Of a stretch of DNA of 22,595 bases, positions 8,242 to 16,998 are shown in pieces. This stretch comes from Rikenellaceae bacterium. Its GTDB lineage: Bacteria > Bacteroidota > Bacteroidia > Bacteroidales > UBA932. The notes beneath the pieces are model-generated. The model was not told the DNA's origin, ran no database searches, and saw nothing but the letters and a program-made list of their open reading frames with translations. The position numbers were made by a program, and so were the translations under genes. Each line of letters starts with the position of its first letter. Position 1 is the first letter of the stretch. The stretch is from contig CAAGFN010000002.1 of NCBI GenBank assembly GCA_900769145.1, positions 1 to 22,595 of the forward strand, in the 5' to 3' direction.

Positions 8242-9893
8242 TATTCAGGATCCTTGTACAATACTTTCATGCTTGCCCAGTCATCCGTATAGACCTCGTC
8301 CTTGTCGGTCACCCGGGAGTTGTCCACGTGGATGTACGTAATTCCGGCAGACTTGCCGTCGCCAGGCTCAATGTCCCCGTTGGCCTCCTTTGACCTGCAT
8401 TTGTCCACTACGAGGAGCCTGATGTAGAAGAATCCCTCCTTCACCGTTTCCAGAACCTCATAGTCGAAGTCCAGGGTCTCCGGAGCATCCTGCTGCGCCA
8501 GCCTGACGGTATAGGTTACATCCCTTCCGGCTCCCGAAGCCGCCTTCTCGGTAAACTCTTTCTGGACCGTGGTCCAATTGGTCCCGTCGAACGAACACTG
8601 TACACTGTAATATTTCGGTCCCCACTGGGTCGCTGAGACAAAACCATTCCTGAATGACAGCGTGCCACCCCTTCTTATATCAGTTACAGGCACTCTCCAG
8701 AGGAAGTAGTCCCCGACGTATGCGCTTGCTATCCTCAACCTGTTCTTAAGCTGGGTAGGCGTTCCTACGCTGTAAACCGGAGAGAATGAGGCCTTGTTCC
8801 CATCGACTTGGACGAATGACAGAAGTCCGCCTTCCGGAGTTGCCACAGGTATGGTGGCGAGCCACTGGTCAGCGCTCTCGTTGCCGGCCTTCAATCCGGT
8901 GAAATTCCAGCTTGCAAGTTCACGCTGTACAGATCCTCCCTCAGACTGGAACGAGTCATAATCCGGGGTGTATTCCGCATTGACCTTCCCATCCTTGAGG
9001 GACAGGGTCATTGTGGTGTGGTAGTCGGCCGGGAGAGGTGAATCACAGGTAAACACTTCCGAATAGTCATTTCCGTCGAGGCTGCCTTTCAGCAATATCT
9101 CCACAGGCTTTCCGGCCTTCGACCCGCCCGGAGTATAGAGAATGTAGAACTCTGACACCGCAACCTCGCCTCCTGACGGATTCTGTACCGAAACCCCGGG
9201 GAAGGATATGAAATCCGGAGCCACCTCGTCGAAGTCGCTTGCGAACGGTCTGGACATTGATGGGGCACTGACTATCTGGGCATACTTGATACAGAGTCCC
9301 TTGCCAGCCGTCCCGGGAGTCGCGTTCACAATGTCGAAACGGTTGCACTGGCGGGCGAGACGCACGAAAGCGGAGGCGTTCGCAGAATTCGCCAACAGCG
9401 TCTGCCCGGTCATCACAATAGGTACCGACACCGGACGGGACGAAGCGGCATCGATATGGAAGCCGGAGCAGAACTCTTCGTAGGTGGTCTCACCTATGAC
9501 CATGTCCGGATAGACAGCCCTGGAGCCGTTTCCTACCGCTACAATTCTCTTGGTTCCGGTGGTCGGAAGCAGGATGTTCTCTTTCAGGGCCACCCTGTCC
9601 AGGCTGCCCTCAACCCTGTCTCCAAGAGTTGCCGGAACGCCGAAGGAGGCGTATTCCAGGACATTGCCCGAAGCGGAGACCCTGAACACCAGGATATCCA
9701 CGTCCTTCAGGCTCATTTCATCATCAGAAGCGTCCGTCTTCGTGGAAATCAGTTCTCCGCTGACCCGCACCTCAAGCGAGACTTCTGATGTCCCCGAAGC
9801 AGTCTGCACAGCGGTATTCACATCCATCAGGTCAATATTGCATCCGGTAAGAACCGCCGTCAGGGCCATATATGTCAATAATCTGTTTTTCAT
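8241..9893 (-). CDS. Lipoprotein with fimbrillin-like N-terminal half and BACON-protein-like C-terminal domain
   Basis: 550 residues with a clear lipoprotein signal (LTGC, Cys18). Residues about 37-310 resemble the Mfa2/FimB/fimbrillin-like group: a first strand 'SLEVRVSG', then 'LKDVDILVFRVSASGNVL' and 'RIVAVGN', in the order seen in those transthyretin-like folds. Residues about 325-550 form a second domain sharing anchors in the same order with the C-terminus of the triple-BACON lipoprotein: WNFTGL (329-334), KNRLRI (383-388), DYF (395-397), SFDGTNWT (434-441), YTDDWA (535-540). No catalytic motif was found. It lies 19 bases after a sialidase and overlaps the phosphoesterase start by one base. 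A role as surface glycan-binding protein fits the position; a fimbrial tip or anchor role is the alternative. The N-terminal assignment is by pattern only. Confidence 0.75.
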   Translation of the reverse strand: MKNRLLTYMALTAVLTGCNIDLMDVNTAVQTASGTSEVSLEVRVSGELISTKTDASDDEMSLKDVDILVFRVSASGNVLEYASFGVPATLGDRVEGSLDRVALKENILLPTTGTKRIVAVGNGSRAVYPDMVIGETTYEEFCSGFHIDAASSRPVSVPIVMTGQTLLANSANASAFVRLARQCNRFDIVNATPGTAGKGLCIKYAQIVSAPSMSRPFASDFDEVAPDFISFPGVSVQNPSGGEVAVSEFYILYTPGGSKAGKPVEILLKGSLDGNDYSEVFTCDSPLPADYHTTMTLSLKDGKVNAEYTPDYDSFQSEGGSVQRELASWNFTGLKAGNESADQWLATIPVATPEGGLLSFVQVDGNKASFSPVYSVGTPTQLKNRLRIASAYVGDYFLWRVPVTDIRRGGTLSFRNGFVSATQWGPKYYSVQCSFDGTNWTTVQKEFTEKAASGAGRDVTYTVRLAQQDAPETLDFDYEVLETVKEGFFYIRLLVVDKCRSKEANGDIEPGDGKSAGITYIHVDNSRVTDKDEVYTDDWASMKVLYKDPE

Positions 9894-9912
9894 CTCAATG
9901 GGAATTTAGCGA

Positions 9913-11193
9913 TTACTCATAAATACCGAGAGCCTTTTTGGCACTGTCCTTGGGCAGCCGGAGGAACGTTATCCTCTCATTAGGATAAGCCCGGCCGAAC
10001 ATCCCGAAGCCATTCTCATAGAACAATGCGATAGAGCCGTCAGAGAGCTGGCAGAGATCCGAGTAGGCCGCCCTGCCGCTCCAGGCAGTGTATCCAGTAA
10101 CCCATGAAGCTCCGTCGTCTACGCTCTTGGAGATGGACATCCTGGACCTAATGGAATCGTGGCAATTGCTCAGCAGAAGGGTGGATGTAGGCTTCCCGTC
10201 AACGAAAACATTGATTACAGAGCCCTGACATCCGGGGTCAAGGAGTTCATCATTGACAGAAAGCGGACTCCAGGTCTGACCGCCATCCGAAGATATTGCA
10301 GAAGCACGGTTGGATTTGGAAAGACCAATTGTCCTGACATTCATCAGCAAGCTGCCGTCAGAGAGTTCGGCGATGCAGGACTCGTTTCCGCCAAGAGTAG
10401 TGCTTCCCCCGAGATGCCAGTTGGCACCATTGTCGTCAGACCATAGACAATGCGAATAGTTGTCAGTGTTATTGTTGTCCCTGTGGTCACAAGGAATTAC
10501 AAGTCTGCCTTTGTATTGTCCTGTCTTGACCTGGATGGCGTGGCATGGACCTGTGGCATACCACTGCCAGTCATTTTTCTTGACGAGAGTGGTCAAATCC
10601 TGGGGGCTGGACCAGTTGACACCGTCATCATCGGACCAGGAATACAGCACCCTCCTGGTATGTCCGTCAGCCGGAAGAACAGGGTACATTTCGCTGTCCA
10701 GCGTCGAGAACTGCTGCCAGCACCAGAAGAGATGGATTCTCCCGGTGGCCTCGTCCACCACAGGGCAAGGATTGCCGCAGGTATTGCTCTTGTCATCCAC
10801 AATGACACTCATCTTGCCCCAGGTCTTGCCTCCGTCACGGGAAGCCTTGACCACCAGGTCAATGTCTCCATTATCCTTGCTTGAACCGCCTGTAGGCACG
10901 GTAGGGAACAGGCTTTCATTGCCCTTGTAGAAATCCGCATTGGTATTCCTTGCCTCGCAGAAAGCCAGCAGAATGCCTGACTTGGTCTCAATGAGGGCAG
11001 GAATTCTGAAATAGATATGCCCGTCCTGGCCGGCGACATATACGTGGTTCTCCGTCTTCTCTACCTGAGGTTCGTCCTCTTTCACCGACATCTGATAGCC
11101 CTCCCCGAAGACCAGTTTGTCCTCGCAGGCACAGAGAACGGCCAAAGCCGACATCAATAACAATAATCTGTATTTCATATTATCAAATTTCAT
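9913..11193 (-). CDS. nanH: Exo-alpha-sialidase (GH33), lipid-anchored
   Basis: Cleaves terminal sialic acids, probably at the cell surface. With the ATG at 11193 it has 426 residues; this ATG overlaps the SusD-like stop (TGATG). An in-frame ATG at 11178 gives a more usual signal (MKYRLLLL) and may be the true start. The signal ends in LCAC (Cys23) followed by Glu-Asp, pointing to a lipoprotein, probably surface-exposed. GH33 marks are complete: FRIP (R63), GDID (109-112), five Asp boxes (118-125, 187-194, 252-259, 301-308, 357-364), NES..AEL..NVR (E276, R287), a late Arg (R349 or R351), AYSD (Y377) and YENG. It follows the SusCD-like pair directly, the place held by nanH in known Bacteroides and Tannerella nan loci. 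It differs from the other sialidase by the anchor and longer loops. Confidence 0.94.
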   Translation of the reverse strand: MKFDNMKYRLLLLMSALAVLCACEDKLVFGEGYQMSVKEDEPQVEKTENHVYVAGQDGHIYFRIPALIETKSGILLAFCEARNTNADFYKGNESLFPTVPTGGSSKDNGDIDLVVKASRDGGKTWGKMSVIVDDKSNTCGNPCPVVDEATGRIHLFWCWQQFSTLDSEMYPVLPADGHTRRVLYSWSDDDGVNWSSPQDLTTLVKKNDWQWYATGPCHAIQVKTGQYKGRLVIPCDHRDNNNTDNYSHCLWSDDNGANWHLGGSTTLGGNESCIAELSDGSLLMNVRTIGLSKSNRASAISSDGGQTWSPLSVNDELLDPGCQGSVINVFVDGKPTSTLLLSNCHDSIRSRMSISKSVDDGASWVTGYTAWSGRAAYSDLCQLSDGSIALFYENGFGMFGRAYPNERITFLRLPKDSAKKALGIYE

Positions 11194-12668
11194 CAATTAT
11201 AACCAAGTGTCTGGACAATGTTAGGGTTGTCGGAGAAGCAGTCGGCTGCCACAGGCCACAGGAGAATGTTGGTCTCGTTCTGTCTCCCGACTAGTGAAGG
11301 AATCTTGGTGAAGACATAGCCCATCCGGATGTAGTCCCACCAGCTCTTGCCCTCGGCTGCAAACTCCTTGAGCCTCTCATTGAAAATCGCCTCATTCATA
11401 GCATCATAGTCCATCGCTGGGTAAATGGCTGAGCCGTATGCCCTCGCAGCGACAAGATTGAGCCAGGTCAATGCGTCACCACCCTTCTCATTCTCGATTT
11501 CAGCCTTGAACAGCAGGGCCTCTGAAAACCTGTACAGAGGGATGTCGCTGGTGAAGTAGCGGACCCCGTCCTCCCATTCGCCAGGGAACTTGTTAATCCA
11601 GGAATAGGTATGTCCTGTCTCCGGAACGGTGAATTTCATGAAGTTGACCCGCGACCTTGAGTCAGAAGGATTCTCGTACAGGAAATTCTGAAAGGCCTCG
11701 GAGAATGAATACCACTGGTCCTGGGAGCCGACCTTCACGAACTCATTGTCCTTGTAGTAGTCAGCATCCCCATACTTGGAAATCGGAATGAGGTAGTCAT
11801 CGTAGAAGGTCGTGACCTCCTCCGTAATCTTGGTGAATGGCAGGGCAAGAATGATTTCACGGTTAAGTTCTTTTTTCACGTCGAACACGTCGGCATAACT
11901 TCCGAGGAGCTCGTACATCGGATCCTCCAGAACTGCATCAACAGCCTTCTCAGCCTTATCCAGAGCCTCCGTGCCGGCTCTCCTCACCCTGTATAGCCAG
12001 AGCCAGTACTCAGCCTCAAGCATATTCAGAGCCCCTTTGGAAGCAACCGTCCTGTCTTCACCGGTCTCCGGCATAAGCTCCGCTGCCAATGCAATTTCCT
12101 CCGCTACGAGTTCATAGAGTCTGGACGCAGGTTCCCTTGACGGAGTAATATCCTTCTGGGATGTAGACTCGATACCGTCAAGCATCACAGGAGCGTCACC
12201 CCATACCCTGACAATGGTGAAGTAGCAATATGCCCTGAGGAAATGGCAATTCGCCTCAATCTTCCGCCTCAAGTCCTCATCAGACCATTTGATGTCATGG
12301 AGATGCTTCAATGTCACATTGCAGTCATTTATGCATTTGTAGAGCGACTCCCAGTTGGTACCCTTGCCCTCCGAGCTGTTGAGTTTGTTCTCCACGTGGT
12401 TGGCCGCATTGAATGAACCCAGGCCCTTGCCGATGACTCCGGAGCGGAAATCTCCCCAATAGGTCAGGTTGACCTTGTAGGCGGCCCTGAAACTGTAATA
12501 ACAGCCGTACATCCCGGCAGTGAAGTCATCCTCGCTCTTCCACATATTGTTCGCATCGATGACTCCCTTCTGCACGACGTCGAGTTTCCCGACACACGAT
12601 ATCGCCGAGAATGCGGCGACCATCGCGATGAATATTGTCAATATCCTTTTTTTCATTGAATTCATCAT
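11193..12668 (-). CDS. SusD/RagB family lipoprotein, NanU-like by context
   Basis: Surface lid protein for the SusC-like gene just upstream, with which it would import sialic acid or sialo-oligosaccharides. 491 residues from ATG 12668, but the in-frame ATG at 12653 (MKKRILTIF) gives the more typical lipoprotein signal; lipobox AISC with Cys25 from the first ATG. Family marks are the 'FLRAYCYFTIVRVWGDAPV' helix and the C-terminal 'LLWPVAADCFSDNPNIVQTLGYN' region, where SusD proteins commonly end in a W/P-rich tail. It begins immediately after the SusC stop and overlaps the sialidase start by one base. In characterised nan operons of Tannerella and Bacteroides the equivalent gene is nanU; assignment here rests on the neighbours (nanA, nanH) and not on a recognised binding site. 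Confidence 0.9.
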   Translation of the reverse strand: MMNSMKKRILTIFIAMVAAFSAISCVGKLDVVQKGVIDANNMWKSEDDFTAGMYGCYYSFRAAYKVNLTYWGDFRSGVIGKGLGSFNAANHVENKLNSSEGKGTNWESLYKCINDCNVTLKHLHDIKWSDEDLRRKIEANCHFLRAYCYFTIVRVWGDAPVMLDGIESTSQKDITPSREPASRLYELVAEEIALAAELMPETGEDRTVASKGALNMLEAEYWLWLYRVRRAGTEALDKAEKAVDAVLEDPMYELLGSYADVFDVKKELNREIILALPFTKITEEVTTFYDDYLIPISKYGDADYYKDNEFVKVGSQDQWYSFSEAFQNFLYENPSDSRSRVNFMKFTVPETGHTYSWINKFPGEWEDGVRYFTSDIPLYRFSEALLFKAEIENEKGGDALTWLNLVAARAYGSAIYPAMDYDAMNEAIFNERLKEFAAEGKSWWDYIRMGYVFTKIPSLVGRQNETNILLWPVAADCFSDNPNIVQTLGYN

Positions 12669-15600
12669 TTAGAATGTGACTTTCAGACCGAGGGAAATCC
12701 TTCTGGTCGGAGGATACATTGAGTAGCCGTCGTATGTGTCGGCAGTTCCCTGCTCCGGGGAAATGCCTTTGACTGCCGTGAAATAATGCAGGTTGTTGCC
12801 TGACACTGAAATCGTCATTCCCTGCATGCGGAGCTTGGCGCAGACATTCTTCGGGAACTTGTAACTCAATGTTATATCCCTGATGCAGAGGTAGTTGCCC
12901 TTATAGGTAAAGATATTTGAAGGACGGTTGAAATTGTCCTGTCCGGAGCCTGAGTCATTGGCCCAGAACTTGGCGTATCTCGTCACGTCCCCTTCCTTCT
13001 CCCAGCACTTCAGCACATCGGCCGCAAGAGCATAGTTGCAGGAGAATGTGGCGTAGAAATACCTTCCGAAACTGGTGTCGTGAATGGAATGACCCGCAGC
13101 ATAGTCCAGATAGATGTCGAGTGAGAGATCCTTCCACCTGAAAGTATTGCCTATGCTTCCGAATATTGGAGGTTCAGTGACTCCGAGGCAGAAGAGGTCC
13201 TGGTTCTTGGCAATGACACCGTCCCCGTTCCGGTCTGCCCAGTCATAGTCCCCGGCGAACTTGCGGCCGGCGACAGTCGTGCCGTCCCTGTAGTCGAATC
13301 CTCTGGCCAGCTGGTCGTATGGAGCCTTGGCGGCAGCCTCGTCAGTCTGGAATATATCTATGGCCTTGTAGCCATAGAACCTGTAGAGCGGCTCGCCCTC
13401 GGCCAGACCTCCGAAATAGGTTCCGTCCCCATTGGAATACATCGGATAGGCAGTGGTGCCGGTGCGGTTCTTGTCCATTCCGTTGTAAGGGAGTTTCTTG
13501 ACCACGTTGCGGTTGTATGATATGACGAACTTCGTGTCCCAGCCGAAGTTTCTCCTGTCGAAATTCTTCGTGGCAATCTCGAACTCCCATCCCCAGAATC
13601 TCACAGTTCCAAGGTTAGTCATCACTGACGCATACCCGGAAGTGTTCGGAAGGCTCATAGAATAGAGGAGGTTGCTGGTGTACTTGTCGTAATAGTCGGC
13701 CGTCACGTAGATGCGGTTGTCAAACAGCCCCACCTCGAGGCCCAGGTCGAGTTGCGCAGTGGTCTCCCATTTCAGGTCAGCGTTCGGCATTGACGCACCT
13801 CTGACGGCGCTGTTCCCGTTATAGGTCTGCGAAGTCACCGCATAACTGCCAGTGGCGGCGTTGACCCCGACATTGTTGTTTCCGGTGAGTCCGTAACTTG
13901 CGCGGAGTTTAAGATAACTGAGCTGCTTGGATATGGATTTCATCCAAGGCTCCTCAGAGATTACCCAGCCTGCGGAACCGCCCGGGAAGAAGCCCCATCT
14001 GTTGTCCTTCATGAACTTGGAGGAGGCATCGTACCTGGCAACGAGCGTGAAGAGATATCGGTCTTTCAGCGAGTAGTTCAACCTGCCGAAAAAGCCCAGC
14101 TGGGCTATCCTTACCTCGGACGAAGTAGCTGTCGTCTCTGCACTGGAGGCCAGTGTCGGAAGTTTGTCGCTGGATGAGCCGATACCCTCTCCGGAAAGGC
14201 TGAATGACTTCTCATCCTGGTAGGAATATCCAGCCATCACGCTGAAATCGTGAATGCCTGCGAACTTCCTGGAATACTGAGTGTACACCTCTCCCTTGAG
14301 CCTGGCAAGATTAGATGTAGCCGCAGTGGAGGCCCTATCCTGGCTGTTGTAATTGGCCTTCATGAATGTCGTGACACGGGCCGAGCTGTCGAAATAAGAG
14401 GCGGAAGCATTGGCTGTCCAGCCAGGGAGAATCGTCAGTTTCAATCCCGCTGAGGCCGTGAACAGTTTCTTTATGGAAGTATTGTCCCTGTATGCAGTGT
14501 AGAATATCGGAGTCTCCGAAGAGGAGTTGTAGCCCGGGACCGGAGTTCCGTCCGGATAGTAAACCATCTGGACAGGTGTCGCCGAGAGGCCTCTGGAAAT
14601 GGCATTCCTCTGGGAGGCGTAAGCGTCCTGGTCGGTGTACTGCCAGCTTATATTGGCATTGGCGGTAAGGAAAGGAGTTATCTTTATCTCCGTGTTGCTC
14701 TTGAGAGTAAACTTCTTGTAACCCGTCTGGATGCCGATTCCGTCATCGTCGGTGTAGCCGGCACTGACGCTGTACCTTGCATTTTTGCTGCCTCCATTTA
14801 CTCCAATGTAGTAATTCTGCCACATAGATGGCCTGAACATAAGCGACTGCCAGTCAGTGTCGCAGAACATCAGGGTCTTGGACGGGTTGAGAGGGTCGGG
14901 CATTGTCTTCCACCCGGCAGGAATCACGTCTCCCTCATTGTAGTATCTGGTGGAATAGATGCTGTTCCCGCTGTTGCCGGAAGACGTGGAATGACCTGAC
15001 GCATAGTTCCAGGAAGGGCTTGGGCTTCGCTGGACAGCAGGCCTGAGAACTGAGAGATATTGCTCCGCATTGAGAAATTCCCTCTTCGTCTCAGGTTCCT
15101 GATATGCCACTGAAGCCTCGAAAGTAATCTGGGGGCCACGCTCGAATCCGCCTTTTCTGGTAGTTATGAGAATGACTCCGTTCGAGCCTCTTGCTCCATA
15201 AACGGCAGCCGCAGCCGCATCTTTCAGAACATCGATGGATGCGATATCATTCGGGTTGATTTCATCCATACTCCTCTCGACTCCGTCTACGAGGACAAGT
15301 GGAGTATTGGAATTGTTAATTGAGGAACCGCCCCTGATTTTCATAGAGAAGCCTCCTCCCGGAGTATTGTTGGTCTGGACAATGTGGAGACCGGAAATCC
15401 TGCCCTTGAGGGCCTCTGCTCCAGATGTCACCGACCTGTCCCTGAGCACATCTCCGTCAAGTTTGGTAACTGAGGATGTAATGCTCCGCCTGGAGAATTC
15501 GCCATATCCCACCACCACGGACTCATCAAGATTGATGGCAGCCTCCTTCAATGTCACGACGAAAGCTCCGGCATTGTTCTGCAACGGGAGAGTGACCCTG

Positions 15601-15845
15601 GTCACGGCATAGCCTATACCGCTAATTTCCAATGCCTTGTCCGAAGGCATCACTTCGATGGCAAAATGTCCGTCAATATCGGACACAGTGCCTCTGGACG
15701 TCTGGCTGACCAGGATTCCGGCTCCGGGTACAGGTTCCCCGCTCTCATCCACGACCGTTCCCTTCAACAACTGCGGACCTGACTGGGCCATCATCGGCAG
15801 GACAGACAATGCCAGAACGAGCAGAATGGCAGATAAACGCTTCAT
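12669..15845 (-). CDS. SusC/RagA family TonB-dependent transporter, NanO-like by context
   Basis: Outer-membrane channel, 1058 residues from ATG 15845. The reading frame is open further upstream, but that extension overlaps nanA, and the residues from 15845 form a clean signal peptide (MKRLSAILLV..., cut near MMAQ at 20-21). Order: carboxypeptidase-regulatory-like domain (about 27-105, KGTVVDESGEPVPGA), linker with ESVVVGYGE (109-116), plug domain (about 120-232, including KGRISGLHIV, LVLVDGVE and DVLKDAAAAAVYGARGSNG), then the 22-strand type barrel with a DRNGDGVI loop and a terminal Phe. It starts 13 bases after nanA and its stop abuts the SusD-like start. The nearest known role is NanO, sialic acid import; this is from context. 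Confidence 0.93.
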   Translation of the reverse strand: MKRLSAILLVLALSVLPMMAQSGPQLLKGTVVDESGEPVPGAGILVSQTSRGTVSDIDGHFAIEVMPSDKALEISGIGYAVTRVTLPLQNNAGAFVVTLKEAAINLDESVVVGYGEFSRRSITSSVTKLDGDVLRDRSVTSGAEALKGRISGLHIVQTNNTPGGGFSMKIRGGSSINNSNTPLVLVDGVERSMDEINPNDIASIDVLKDAAAAAVYGARGSNGVILITTRKGGFERGPQITFEASVAYQEPETKREFLNAEQYLSVLRPAVQRSPSPSWNYASGHSTSSGNSGNSIYSTRYYNEGDVIPAGWKTMPDPLNPSKTLMFCDTDWQSLMFRPSMWQNYYIGVNGGSKNARYSVSAGYTDDDGIGIQTGYKKFTLKSNTEIKITPFLTANANISWQYTDQDAYASQRNAISRGLSATPVQMVYYPDGTPVPGYNSSSETPIFYTAYRDNTSIKKLFTASAGLKLTILPGWTANASASYFDSSARVTTFMKANYNSQDRASTAATSNLARLKGEVYTQYSRKFAGIHDFSVMAGYSYQDEKSFSLSGEGIGSSSDKLPTLASSAETTATSSEVRIAQLGFFGRLNYSLKDRYLFTLVARYDASSKFMKDNRWGFFPGGSAGWVISEEPWMKSISKQLSYLKLRASYGLTGNNNVGVNAATGSYAVTSQTYNGNSAVRGASMPNADLKWETTAQLDLGLEVGLFDNRIYVTADYYDKYTSNLLYSMSLPNTSGYASVMTNLGTVRFWGWEFEIATKNFDRRNFGWDTKFVISYNRNVVKKLPYNGMDKNRTGTTAYPMYSNGDGTYFGGLAEGEPLYRFYGYKAIDIFQTDEAAAKAPYDQLARGFDYRDGTTVAGRKFAGDYDWADRNGDGVIAKNQDLFCLGVTEPPIFGSIGNTFRWKDLSLDIYLDYAAGHSIHDTSFGRYFYATFSCNYALAADVLKCWEKEGDVTRYAKFWANDSGSGQDNFNRPSNIFTYKGNYLCIRDITLSYKFPKNVCAKLRMQGMTISVSGNNLHYFTAVKGISPEQGTADTYDGYSMYPPTRRISLGLKVTF

Positions 15846-15858
15846 AACTACCTGTATT

Positions 15859-16770
15859 TTATTTAAATACACTCTTATATCTTTCAAATTCCACTTCCTT
15901 GAGGTCTTCCTTGAACGCAGCGAATTCCTCATCAGACAGGGTGTGGAGAGGGAGGCGGCAAGGTCCGAGGTCCAGTCCGGCAGCCTTCATGAACGCCTTT
16001 CCCGCCCCGTTTCCATATTTGGAGAGGAGGGTGATGATGCGGTTGGCCTTCAATTGAAGATCGGCAGCCTCCGGAATGCGGCCTTCATTGAAGAGCCTGA
16101 TTATTTCATTGTAAACAGGTGCATTGTAGCCATAGGTGCTGCCAACGTATGCCTGGGCACCGAGGGAGAGAGCAGGAAGAAGCATCTCGTCCCGGCCCCA
16201 CATAATGTCATACTTTCTTTCCCTGAAATTCAGGCAGAGCTGATAGTCCATCATATTCTCGAAGGTGTACTTGATGCCGGCAAGATTCGGTATCTCCTTG
16301 TCCATCAGGCGGAGAAGATCGTACATCGGCACATTGACATTGGTCAGGCAAGGAATGTGATAGAAATAGAACGGCATATCCGGCACTGCGGAGGCCACCT
16401 CCCTGCAGAAAGCCGAGAGGTCTGCGACATTTGCTGCCTTCTGATAATAAGGTGCGGTTACGGCTACCGCATCCAGACCGCATTCACGGGCATACAGAGC
16501 CAGTTCACGGCATTCCCTTACGCTGGTCCCTCCCAGAAAGGCTATGACAGAGAAATCATCCTCCCTGTACCTGGACCATTCCCGGAAAAGCAGTTTGCGC
16601 TCTTCCAATGTCAATGAGGAGCCTTCGCCCGTCGTCCCGCATACGAAAACACCTGCCACGCCATTGTCCTTGTAGAATTTCTTCTGCAACGGGACTTTTT
16701 CCAGATCTACCGACCCGTCCGACTTGAAAGCAGTGAACGGGGCGACCACCATACCTTTGATTCTTTTCAT
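15859..16770 (-). CDS. nanA: N-acetylneuraminate lyase (DHDPS/NAL family)
   Basis: Cytosolic class I aldolase that splits N-acetylneuraminate into ManNAc and pyruvate. 303 residues, the usual length, with no signal peptide. Seen in sequence: GTTGEG (45-50) that binds the pyruvate carboxylate, the catalytic Tyr in YHIP (Y137), and the Schiff-base Lys in GIKYT (K167). Dihydrodipicolinate synthase shares this fold, but the YHIP..LT segment and placement as first gene of an operon with two sialidases favour the lyase. It is the first gene after the minus-strand promoter at about 16858-16887, so an intracellular enzyme leads a transcript otherwise made of envelope proteins. No ManNAc epimerase or kinase follows it in the window. 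Confidence 0.93.
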   Translation of the reverse strand: MKRIKGMVVAPFTAFKSDGSVDLEKVPLQKKFYKDNGVAGVFVCGTTGEGSSLTLEERKLLFREWSRYREDDFSVIAFLGGTSVRECRELALYARECGLDAVAVTAPYYQKAANVADLSAFCREVASAVPDMPFYFYHIPCLTNVNVPMYDLLRLMDKEIPNLAGIKYTFENMMDYQLCLNFRERKYDIMWGRDEMLLPALSLGAQAYVGSTYGYNAPVYNEIIRLFNEGRIPEAADLQLKANRIITLLSKYGNGAGKAFMKAAGLDLGPCRLPLHTLSDEEFAAFKEDLKEVEFERYKSVFK

Positions 16771-16833
16771 CTCATATTGTTTTTGTCAAGGTTCTCAATC
16801 GGAACCTGAATAGTTTTGTATTATCAATTGCCC

Positions 16834-16859
16834 TGTGGTTTTGAGTTCCTACCACCACA
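16834..16859. promoter_or_regulatory. Inverted repeat at the nan start site, candidate operator
   Basis: TGTGGT (16834-16839) and ACCACA (16854-16859) form a 6-bp inverted repeat with a 14-base spacer, centred just downstream of the predicted nan transcription start and touching the -7 box. This is a natural place for a repressor of the GntR type to block the promoter. The link to the neighbouring regulator is inference, and a leader hairpin is the alternative reading. Confidence 0.35.
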
Positions 16860-16887
16860 AATGTATTAATTATTTACTAATAAACAA
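16858..16887 (-). promoter_or_regulatory. Predicted promoter of the nan operon
   Basis: On the minus strand TTG (16887-16885) stands 19 bases before TACATTTG (16865-16858), an exact match to the Bacteroidota pattern of a weak -33 TTG and a -7 TAnnTTTG box. Transcription would start near 16850-16854, giving an untranslated leader of roughly 80 bases before nanA. It is the best match on this strand in the intergenic region. Confidence 0.65.
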
Positions 16888-16967
16888 TACATAATATTCA
16901 ATTTTTGTATTTCATTGGCCAAAACGCAGCATTTTCAGCCGTCATTTATAATACATATTCAAAATAT

Positions 16968-16998
16968 TTTGTATTATTTAATATTTTAAGTAAGTTTG
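16968..16998 (+). promoter_or_regulatory. Predicted promoter of the GntR regulator and symporter
   Basis: TTTG (16968-16971), a 19-base gap, then TAAGTTTG (16991-16998) followed by C: a full match to the Bacteroidota promoter pattern. Transcription should start near 17002-17006. That is downstream of the ATG at 17001, so the ATG at 17025 is the likely start codon, leaving a leader of about 20 bases. No comparable box was found before the symporter gene, which is probably on the same transcript. Confidence 0.7.

Larger units (their letters stand above)
16814..16977. promoter_or_regulatory. Repeated TGTATTA / TAATACA motifs in the divergent control region
   Basis: TGTATTA occurs at 16817, 16862 and 16970, and its reverse complement TAATACA at 16949, with near copies at 16885 and 16907. 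Three of them sit in a longer direct repeat, TTTTGTATT (16814, 16903, 16967). The copy at 16967 overlaps a 12-bp palindrome CAAAATATTTTG (16960-16971) that covers the -33 element of the regulator's promoter. They could be half-sites for the GntR regulator, including self-control. The region is AT-rich, which raises chance matches. Confidence 0.3.

Noticed and set aside
15846..15932. N-terminal extension of the SusC-like protein by 29 residues.
   Set aside because: It overlaps nanA and would bury the signal peptide that begins at ATG 15845.
15859..16770. Dihydrodipicolinate synthase (dapA) as the identity of the lyase gene.
   Set aside because: The fold and catalytic Tyr/Lys are shared, but the YHIP..LT segment and the sialidase/SusCD/GntR context favour N-acetylneuraminate lyase.
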